From contig CAYGFI010000149.1 of assembly GCA_964349045.1 (NCBI GenBank), forward strand, positions 1-11,925: a stretch of DNA of 11,925 bases. The letters are read 5' to 3'. Under the pieces are notes generated by a model. It saw nothing but the letters and a program-made list of their open reading frames with translations. It ran no database searches and was not told the DNA's origin. The DNA comes from JACJXF01 sp964349045. GTDB lineage: Bacteria > Bacteroidota > Bacteroidia > Bacteroidales > GCA-2748055. The translations under genes were made by a program, and so were the position numbers. Shown piece after piece: positions 7,162 through 11,925 of the stretch; positions within the stretch are counted from its first letter, which is position 1; each line of letters opens with the position of its first letter.

Positions 7162-8022
7162 CTATCCGAGATAAGTTTTAAGAAGCTTACTTCTTGATGT
7201 ATGACGGAGCCTGCGAATGGCTTTTTCCTTAATCTGTCTGACACGTTCGCGTGTAAGGCCAAATTTTTCGCCGATTTCTTCAAGAGTCATTTCCTGACAG
7301 TTAATTCCAAAGAAAAATTTTATAATGTCTCTTTCTCTTTCCGTAAGAGTAGCGAGTGATCTTTCGATTTCCTTTGAAAGAGATTCGTTAATCAGGTTTT
7401 TATCGGCATTTGGAGAATCATTATTGGTTAAAACATCAAGCAAATTGTTGTCTTCGCCATCAACAAAAGGAGCATCAACAGAAACATGTCTTCCTGAAAC
7501 TCTCAGTGTATCTGCAACCTTTTCCTTAGGAAGATCCAGAGCTTCTGCAAGTTCTTCAGGGGTCGGTGTCCGCTCAAATTCCTGCTCAAATTTTGAAAAT
7601 GCTTTATTTATCTTATTCAATGAACCCACCTGGTTCAGAGGTAGTCTTACAATTCTGGATTGTTCGGCCAGAGCCTGAAGAATTGACTGGCGGATCCACC
7701 ACACTGCATATGAAATGAATTTAAATCCGCGTGTTTCATCGAATTTTTCAGCTGCTTTTATCAATCCCAGGTTGCCTTCATTAATCAAATCAGGTAAACT
7801 AAGACCCTGATTCTGATATTGTTTGGCTACTGAAACAACGAACCTTAGATTAGCCCGGGTAAGTTTCTCCAGTGCTATACGGTCGCCCTTTTTGATTCTC
7901 TGCGCTAATTCAACTTCTTCCTCCACAGTAATCAATTCTTCCTTACCAATTTCCTGCAAGTATTTATCCAATGATGCACTTTCCCTATTGGTAATGGATT
8001 TTGTAATTTTTAATTGTCTCAT
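7162..8022 (-). CDS. rpoD: Primary sigma factor RpoD (sigma-ABfr type)
   Basis: This 286-residue sigma-70 family protein directs RNA polymerase to housekeeping promoters. Region 1.2 lies near 16-45 (LDKYLQEIGKEELITVEEE). Region 2 is near 54-124 and includes LTRANLRFVVSVAKQY, LPDLINEGNLGLIKAAEKF and the -10 recognition/melting part TRGFKFISYAVWWIRQSI (98-115). Region 3 spans about 133-208. Region 4 (221-273) has the helix-turn-helix LEEIGEKFGLTRERVRQIKEKA (247-268). The protein lacks region 1.1 and the large non-conserved insertion of E. coli RpoD. This is typical of Bacteroidetes primary sigma factors, which read TTG/TAnnTTTG promoters. The ATG at 8022 is preceded by AGGAG (8034-8038 on the - strand), an unusually good ribosome site for this phylum. 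A promoter with the consensus this sigma should recognise sits at 8055-8085, so it probably feeds its own synthesis. Confidence 0.97.
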   Translation of the reverse strand: MRQLKITKSITNRESASLDKYLQEIGKEELITVEEEVELAQRIKKGDRIALEKLTRANLRFVVSVAKQYQNQGLSLPDLINEGNLGLIKAAEKFDETRGFKFISYAVWWIRQSILQALAEQSRIVRLPLNQVGSLNKINKAFSKFEQEFERTPTPEELAEALDLPKEKVADTLRVSGRHVSVDAPFVDGEDNNLLDVLTNNDSPNADKNLINESLSKEIERSLATLTERERDIIKFFFGINCQEMTLEEIGEKFGLTRERVRQIKEKAIRRLRHTSRSKLLKTYLG

Positions 8023-8033
8023 TCTGTTTTTTT

Positions 8034-8038
8034 CTCCT
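8034..8038 (-). promoter_or_regulatory. Shine-Dalgarno AGGAG before rpoD
   Basis: Read on the - strand the leader is TGAGGAG followed by an A-rich spacer of 11 bases and then the ATG at 8022. Most genes in this window show no Shine-Dalgarno, as is usual in Bacteroidetes, so this site stands out and supports the chosen rpoD start. The spacing is on the long side. Confidence 0.6.
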
Positions 8039-8054
8039 CATAAAAATTGTGATG

Positions 8055-8085
8055 CAAAAGTAGGCTATTTAACAATACGATTCAA
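8055..8085 (-). promoter_or_regulatory. Bacteroidetes-type promoter of rpoD
   Basis: On the - strand TTG (8083-8085) is followed by 20 bases and then TACTTTTG (8055-8062), an exact match to the TTG-N19-21-TAnnTTTG consensus for the phylum's primary sigma factor. Transcription would start a few bases further on, near 8045-8050, giving a leader of about 25 bases that contains the AGGAG. Because the terminator of the upstream protease gene lies between the two genes, rpoD is likely transcribed on its own. Confidence 0.8.
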
Positions 8086-8102
8086 GTCATTTTTGACAAA
8101 AG

Positions 8103-8142
8103 TTTAAACTAAAAGAAAGACCTGCTTTCACAAGTCCTTCTT
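8103..8142 (-). terminator. Intrinsic terminator of the DegQ/HtrA gene
   Basis: On the - strand AAGAAGGACTTG (8142 down to 8131) and CAGGTCTTTCTT (8124 down to 8113) form a continuous 12-bp stem with two G-U wobble pairs and a 6-base loop. A T-rich run, TTTTAGTTTAAA-like, follows. The hairpin begins 24 bp after the protease stop codon and lies before the rpoD promoter, so it separates the two genes. The stem is only moderately GC-rich and the U tract is interrupted by AG, so termination may be partial. Confidence 0.7.
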
Positions 8143-8166
8143 AAAGAATTTGTTTCGGCATTTGAA

Positions 8167-9597
8167 TTATAACCCAAAAGCATAATAAGCAATGGTTCTG
8201 TCGGGATAAATTCCTTCAATATACACTCCTCCTTGTGTTTTTGACAAAATTGCCTTGATATCTTCAACACTGGTTGCCGGCTTATTATTTATCTGGGTAA
8301 TCACAAAACCTTCGCGTACACCAGCTTTCATTAACTTTCCGGATTTCAGGGACGTTACCCTGACCCCGTATTTAATCCCTAATTTCTGTTTTAATTCATT
8401 ACTAACCGGTTCAAGGCTGGCTCCAAGAAGGGCAAGTGAATCTTCTTTTTTAACAATTCCTGTATCGCCATCCATGTTTCTTAATACAACTTCAAAGGCT
8501 TTCTCTTTATTGTTCCGGTTAATAAGAATATTTACTTTATCATTAGGCCTGAATTTGCTGATTTGTTCCTGGAGCTCAGAAACGCTGTTAACCGGAATAT
8601 TATTAACCGATATGACCACATCACCTTCTTTTATACCTGCATCCTGGGCTGATCCTCCATCGCGAATCCCATTTATATAAACTCCCTTTAAATTTTCTAT
8701 ATCATGAAGTTTGGCCACTTCCTGTGTTACATCCTGAATGGTAACGCCCAGAATTGCGCGCTGAACTTGTCCGAATTCCTTCAAATCGGCCACTACTTTC
8801 CTGGCAATGTTAATCGGTACAGCAAAGGAATTTCCGGAATAGGATCCGGTTCGTGAAGCAATTGCGGTATTTATACCTACCAGCTCACCCCGTGTATTAA
8901 CAAGAGCTCCCCCGCTATTACCCGGGTTAACAGCTGCATCTGTCTGTATAAAAGATTCTATGGATGATTCCCCGAGAATATTGATGCTCCTTGCCTTGGC
9001 GCTCACAATTCCTGCAGTAACCGTCGAAGTAAGGTTATAAGGATTTCCTACAGCCAGCACCCACTGCCCAAGCCTGAGGTCATCCGAACTTCCATATACC
9101 ATGAAAGGAAGATCAGAGGCATTTATCTTAAGTAAGGCAATGTCGGTACTGGGATCTACACCGATTATTTCAGCAGTATAAGAACGTCGATCATTCATCA
9201 CTACTTCTATTTCATTTGAACCCTCAACTACATGGTTGTTGGTAACAATATACCCATCAGCAGATATGATAACACCTGAACCAAATCCCATCAAAGGCTG
9301 GGGTTGAACATTTGGCCTCTCGCCAAAGAAAAACTCATAGAACGGATTATAACTGTAGCTACCCTGAGACTTGGTTTTAACATGTACAACTGCATGTACG
9401 GCTTTTTCGGCTGCAAATGTAAAATCCATTGGCTCAGTGATATTTCCGTCCTTAAGTCCCGTGTAAACAACATTTTCTTTTGCAGGTACCTCAACCGTAC
9501 GGATTTCCGGTTGAAATAATGAAGCATAAACAACTACTGCAATTATAGCTCCAAGAGCCGAAGCAGCTATCGTTAATAGAATTCCTTTCGTTTTCAT
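8167..9597 (-). CDS. degQ: Periplasmic serine protease/chaperone, DegQ/HtrA (Do) family
   Basis: This 476-residue envelope quality-control protease degrades or refolds misfolded periplasmic proteins. A hydrophobic stretch at 5-27 (GILLTIAASALGAIIAVVVYASLF region) is a signal peptide or membrane anchor. The trypsin-like domain spans about 60-275 with the full catalytic triad: His122 in TNNHVV, Asp152 in STDIALLKI and Ser228 in NPGNSGGALVN. The substrate loop includes GFGSGVIIS (104-112). PDZ1 runs from about 280 to 375 (GVTIQDV, then GSAQDAGIKEGDVVISVN). A second, diverged PDZ spans about 385-476 (LGASLEPVS, then LMKAGVREGFVITQINN). The two-PDZ layout and length (E. coli DegQ 455, DegP 474) fit DegP/DegQ, and which of the two names applies cannot be settled by eye. 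A terminator follows the stop. A -7-like TAGTTTTG lies about 90 bp upstream. It is divergent from dapF. Confidence 0.94.
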   Translation of the reverse strand: MKTKGILLTIAASALGAIIAVVVYASLFQPEIRTVEVPAKENVVYTGLKDGNITEPMDFTFAAEKAVHAVVHVKTKSQGSYSYNPFYEFFFGERPNVQPQPLMGFGSGVIISADGYIVTNNHVVEGSNEIEVVMNDRRSYTAEIIGVDPSTDIALLKINASDLPFMVYGSSDDLRLGQWVLAVGNPYNLTSTVTAGIVSAKARSINILGESSIESFIQTDAAVNPGNSGGALVNTRGELVGINTAIASRTGSYSGNSFAVPINIARKVVADLKEFGQVQRAILGVTIQDVTQEVAKLHDIENLKGVYINGIRDGGSAQDAGIKEGDVVISVNNIPVNSVSELQEQISKFRPNDKVNILINRNNKEKAFEVVLRNMDGDTGIVKKEDSLALLGASLEPVSNELKQKLGIKYGVRVTSLKSGKLMKAGVREGFVITQINNKPATSVEDIKAILSKTQGGVYIEGIYPDRTIAYYAFGL

Positions 9598-9686
9598 ATC
9601 TCTCTTTTTTATTTCTTATTATTTTAATTTTCAGTTAAATCGTAACAATAATTATGCCCACTTAAAATGATTTATGTAATATTGCA

Positions 9687-9694
9687 CAAAACTA
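9687..9694 (-). promoter_or_regulatory. Candidate -7 element of the degQ promoter
   Basis: TAGTTTTG on the - strand matches the Bacteroidetes -7 consensus TAnnTTTG. It lies 90 bp before the degQ ATG in the 159-bp divergent spacer with dapF. No TTG sits at the ideal 19-21 bp distance; the nearest upstream TTG is only 14 bp away. The -33 part is therefore weak, and the call rests on the -7 box alone. Confidence 0.4.
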
Positions 9695-9756
9695 ACGCCA
9701 AAACCATACAAGTTGTTTTAGACTTTTAAGGATTTAACCTTTTTTAACACTGGGAG

Positions 9757-10542
9757 ATGCAGCTTAAGTTTTACAAATATCATGGTGCAGGAAATGATTT
9801 TATCATGATAGATTGCCGCCAGATCGACGAGTTTTTCTTCGATAGAAATCTCGTTAAATTTTTATGTGACAGGCATTCAGGCATTGGTGCGGACGGGATG
9901 ATCCTGCTGCTTAATGATTTGAATGCAGAATTCCAAATGAAATATTTTAATTCTGACGGAAATGAAGGTTCAATGTGCGGAAACGGTGGAAGATGCATCA
10001 CGGCATTTGCCTATGACATGAAAGTAATAACTGGAAATACAGTCTTTTCCGGAATAGATGGTATCCATCATGCAGAAATTATCGGGCCAGGGATAATTAG
10101 TTTAAAAATGATCGACGTAGAGGGTGTTAAGGAACTTCACGATGGATTTCTTGTAGAAACCGGATCTACTCATTTTGTTACATTTCGCGAGGCTATTTCT
10201 GTAATTGATGTTTTTGTTGAAGGTCGTGAAATCCGCCACCAGTCGCGATTTGGAAATAAAGGGGCAAATGTGAATTTTGTTGAGCCTGTTTCTCAGAATA
10301 CTTTCAAAATGCGGACATTCGAAAGAGGTGTGGAAAATGAAACCCTGGCTTGCGGAACAGGAGCAGTTGCTTCTGCCATTTCTTCATATTGCCTGCAGAA
10401 ACCTGACAAAAGTTCATATACTATTGAAGCGCCCGGGGGAATTCTTAATGTTCGGTTTACTCCTCAAAAAGACGGACATTTTACCGATGTTTGGCTGGAT
10501 GGGCCGGTGAAGTTTGTTTATAAAGGGGATATTGAAGTGTGA
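9757..10542 (+). CDS. dapF: Diaminopimelate epimerase
   Basis: This 261-residue cytosolic enzyme interconverts LL- and meso-diaminopimelate without a cofactor. It supplies meso-DAP for lysine and peptidoglycan. The fold is two similar halves. The N-terminal half opens with FYKYHGAGNDFIMID (5-19), including the conserved GAGNDF. The two catalytic cysteines are Cys74 in NSDGNEGSMCGNGGRC (65-80) and Cys199 in ENETLACGTGAVA (194-206). Other family motifs are GIGADGM (42-48), HQSRFGNKGANVNFV (161-175) and the terminal APGG segment. The length is near the usual 260-275. The ATG at 9757 follows GGGAG at a short distance and gives a correct N-terminus. The stop codon is formed by the first bases of the tandem array at 10541, so the gene runs directly into the repeats. 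No exact promoter consensus was found in the spacer shared with degQ. Confidence 0.96.
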   Translation: MQLKFYKYHGAGNDFIMIDCRQIDEFFFDRNLVKFLCDRHSGIGADGMILLLNDLNAEFQMKYFNSDGNEGSMCGNGGRCITAFAYDMKVITGNTVFSGIDGIHHAEIIGPGIISLKMIDVEGVKELHDGFLVETGSTHFVTFREAISVIDVFVEGREIRHQSRFGNKGANVNFVEPVSQNTFKMRTFERGVENETLACGTGAVASAISSYCLQKPDKSSYTIEAPGGILNVRFTPQKDGHFTDVWLDGPVKFVYKGDIEV

Positions 10543-10666
10543 GACGGGAGACGGGAGACGGGAGTCGGGAGTCGGGAGACGGGAGACGGGAGACGGGAGA
10601 CGGGAGACGGGAGTCGGGAGACGGGAGACGGGAGACGGGAGACGGGAGACAGGAGTTTGGAGTCTG
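10541..10666 (+). repeat. 7-bp tandem array GAGACGG x18, G-quadruplex-prone
   Basis: Eighteen 7-base units run without a phase break from 10541 to 10666. Units 4, 5 and 11 read GAGTCGG. Units 16-18 are decayed (GAGACAG, GAGTTTG, GAGTCTG). The remaining twelve are GAGACGG. Joined units give GGG every 7 bases with 4-base spacers, which satisfies the usual G3-N1-7 quadruplex pattern many times over on the dapF sense strand. The array starts at the G of the dapF stop codon. A weaker array with the same period and a GGGAG core lies on the opposite strand at 10695-10757. Confidence 0.95.
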
Positions 10667-10694
10667 GATAATTCTTGATGTGTAAATCAGGCCA

Positions 10695-10757
10695 GATCTC
10701 TCATCTCTCATCTCCCTACTTCCTACTCCCTACTCCCTACTCTCATCTCACATCTCT
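10695..10757 (-). repeat. Opposite-strand 7-bp array (TAGGGAG / GATGAGA type)
   Basis: Read on the - strand the sequence is purine-rich with a 7-base period: two GAGATG-type units, a 4-base slip, then TAGGGAG, TAGGGAG, TAGGAAG, TAGGGAG, then ATGAGAG twice. It shares the GGGAG core with the array at 10541-10666 but in the opposite orientation. Its beginning overlaps the last codons (LRDVR) and the stop of the flavodoxin gene. The 28 bases between the two arrays (10667-10694) show nothing recognisable. Confidence 0.8.
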
Positions 10758-11261
10758 TAGAGTCACGAACTGATTAATTTTTTCTGCAAACCGCCTGATT
10801 TCGTCTTCGTTTATTCGTGATACCGAACTCTTAATTCCGGTTAATTTCCTGGTTAATTTCTTCTCAAAAAAATTCATTTTTCCAAGATTAAATTCCCCGC
10901 CGAATAAACTGGTAACCAGAGCTTTTTTCCTCAAATCGGCCGGGTATGCCTTTTCAAACTGCATCCGGGCATTCTCTCCCACTTCCATGCAACACAAGTA
11001 TAATCCTAATTTCTTTTCAAGTAGCACTGCATGGTTCTTCTTTATGAAATTTTCTACCCTGGTCTGAATTACTCCCAAATGAATGGAGCCACCTATGATG
11101 ATAACATCAAACTCATTGATCCGGATATCTTCATTTTCCTTTAATTGCGCAATGTGAATATTACAATTAATAAGTTCGCTAAGCTTCCTGGCACATTTCG
11201 CTGTGGTACCGTGCAAACTTTCAAATATAATAATCAGCTTCATATCTGTTTTTTTCTTCAT
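10743..11261 (-). CDS. Flavodoxin-domain protein, HemG (menaquinone-dependent protoporphyrinogen oxidase)-like
   Basis: This 172-residue protein has a flavodoxin fold (HemG of E. coli has 181). The FMN phosphate loop is FESLHGTTAKCA (13-24). The isoalloxazine-side loop is IIGGSIHLGVIQTRVENF (55-72), which resembles the GASIRYG motif of HemG. LGLYLCCMEVG (85-95) and LFGGEFNLGKMNFFEKKLTRKL (119-140) continue the flavodoxin_5/HemG pattern. HemG oxidises protoporphyrinogen IX with quinone, but many Bacteroidetes relatives are only annotated as flavodoxins, so the substrate is open. The ATG at 11261 overlaps the preceding stop as ATGA, implying translational coupling with the quinone-oxidoreductase-like gene. 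An alternative start is Met7 (11243), which gives the more typical MKLIIIFESLHGTT. The last five codons lie in repeat DNA. Confidence 0.8.
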   Translation of the reverse strand: MKKKTDMKLIIIFESLHGTTAKCARKLSELINCNIHIAQLKENEDIRINEFDVIIIGGSIHLGVIQTRVENFIKKNHAVLLEKKLGLYLCCMEVGENARMQFEKAYPADLRKKALVTSLFGGEFNLGKMNFFEKKLTRKLTGIKSSVSRINEDEIRRFAEKINQFVTLRDVR

Positions 11262-11839
11262 TTTATTTTTAATCCCAACCAGTAGACCTTACCAAGCCAT
11301 TGGTTTATAATATTTTCACTTGCATTTCTCACAGGAGTAAGTGTAAAAAACCGTACCGGTTTAATTCCGCAGAATTTCAGCGTAGCGCCTTTAATTGCAC
11401 GATGTCCGGGTCGGCCCTGCACTAAATTATAATACCATAAGGGAGTGTCCATGGTAACAATTACCCGGGCTGATTTTCCGGTCAATAACTGATCAATACC
11501 CAATGAATTCTGCCTATACTGAAATGCAAACCCGGGCCAGAGAACTTTATCAATGAATCCCTTGAAAAGAGCAGGATACGTTCCCCACCAGTTAGGATAA
11601 ATAAAAACCAGGTGATCAGCCCATGCAATAAGTTCCTGAGAAGATAGTATATCATCTTCCAGTTTCTCTTTTCGTTTGTATCCGAGGAATAATATTGGAT
11701 TGAAATTCAAATCTTTAACAATTATTTCCCTGACTTCTGCTCCCCCTGCTTCTGCGCCTTCTTTATATGTTGCCATAATCCTGCTGCTTAGGCTGTCTTT
11801 ATTCGGATGACCTTGAACAATCAACACTTTTTTACTCAT
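11258..11839 (-). CDS. NAD(P)H:quinone oxidoreductase-like flavoprotein (Flavodoxin_2 family)
   Basis: This 193-residue cytosolic protein belongs to the NQO1/MdaB/KefF-like flavodoxin_2 family, whose members transfer two electrons from NAD(P)H to quinones or similar acceptors through FMN or FAD. The flavin phosphate region is VQGHPNKDSLSSRI (8-21). The central signature is FIYPNWWGTYPALFKGFID (79-97), leading into KVLWPGFAF (98-106). TMDTPLWYYN (129-138) is the third ligand loop. The length matches the bacterial family (about 175-200). The start at 11839 gives the expected MSKKVLIVQGHP N-terminus. It is the first gene of a two-gene unit and its stop overlaps the flavodoxin ATG by 4 bases. No clear promoter was found in the 86 bp left of the window. 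The substrate is not assignable from sequence. Confidence 0.87.
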   Translation of the reverse strand: MSKKVLIVQGHPNKDSLSSRIMATYKEGAEAGGAEVREIIVKDLNFNPILFLGYKRKEKLEDDILSSQELIAWADHLVFIYPNWWGTYPALFKGFIDKVLWPGFAFQYRQNSLGIDQLLTGKSARVIVTMDTPLWYYNLVQGRPGHRAIKGATLKFCGIKPVRFFTLTPVRNASENIINQWLGKVYWLGLKIK

Positions 11840-11893
11840 AAAAATTCTTTCGGTTCTTTTACTTTTTTTATCATTGGTGTCCGGTAAAATATT

Positions 11894-11922
11894 TTGTGAT
11901 TACCTAAACACTTTTATTTTTG
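11894..11922 (+). promoter_or_regulatory. Candidate Bacteroidetes promoter directed off the right edge
   Basis: On the + strand TTG (11894-11896) is followed by 18 bases and TATTTTTG (11915-11922), which matches TAnnTTTG; the spacer is one base under the usual range. It points away from the quinone-oxidoreductase-like gene and would serve a divergent gene beyond the window, which cannot be seen. Confidence 0.45.
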
Positions 11923-11925
11923 TGG

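Noticed and set aside
9721..9746. Possible hairpin terminator AAGG-ATTTAA-CCTT with a T run before dapF
   Set aside because: The stem has only four base pairs and no + strand gene ends upstream, so a terminator makes no sense here.
10481..10711. A - strand open frame of 76 codons rich in SRLPSPD repeats
   Set aside because: It is the antisense reading of the 7-bp tandem array and the end of dapF. A 7-base repeat cycles through three frames and stays open only by its composition, so the apparent repeat protein is an artefact.
1..11925. tRNA, rRNA, transposase, phage or toxin-antitoxin genes
   Set aside because: I looked on both strands and saw no recognisable tRNA/rRNA, transposase, integrase or small paired gene module.

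Overview
The window reads as chromosomal DNA from a member of the Bacteroidota, probably Bacteroidales or a relative (possibly an uncultured lineage). Three signals agree. The primary sigma factor is the short 286-residue type lacking region 1.1. One protein ends in a type IX secretion (Por) sorting domain. The promoter upstream of the sigma-factor gene is a textbook Bacteroidetes TTG-N20-TAnnTTTG element. The DNA is AT-rich, Shine-Dalgarno sequences are mostly absent, and intergenic spacers carry short degenerate repeats. All protein names come from reading motifs by eye; no database search was run.

Layout, left to right. Positions 1-443 have no convincing gene. They hold GC-rich inverted and degenerate direct repeats (1-193), then an AT-rich leader with two copies of a 10-bp motif. 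Next is a probable two-gene unit on the + strand: a chorismatase/RidA-fold protein (444-1748) and a FucP-type sugar:H+ symporter (1770-3065). A spacer of about 290 bp carries a GC-rich hairpin element between 11-bp direct repeats. It is followed by a DUF362 protein with three N-terminal membrane helices and a C-terminal T9SS sorting domain (3352-5229). A long-chain acyl-CoA synthetase (5273-6946, - strand) converges on it.

The centre is housekeeping. The primary sigma factor RpoD (7162-8022, -) has its own promoter. Just upstream of it lies a DegQ/HtrA periplasmic protease (8167-9597, -), which ends in a good intrinsic terminator. Diaminopimelate epimerase DapF (9757-10542, +) is divergent from DegQ. 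The right end holds an overlapping pair of flavodoxin-fold genes (- strand): an NAD(P)H:quinone oxidoreductase-like protein (11258-11839) and a HemG-like flavodoxin (10743-11261). A Bacteroidetes-type promoter at the right edge points off-window on the + strand.

The genes are mostly independent transcription units: envelope quality control (DegQ), transcription (RpoD), lysine/peptidoglycan precursor synthesis (DapF), fatty-acid activation and redox flavoproteins. I do not see a clear new defence, mobile or biosynthetic system. The least ordinary items are: the chorismatase-like gene paired with a sugar transporter; the DUF362 protein that combines three membrane helices with a T9SS tail; the inverted 7-bp G-rich tandem arrays that supply the stop codons of both dapF and the converging flavodoxin gene; and the AT-rich tandem arrays between the acyl-CoA synthetase and rpoD.
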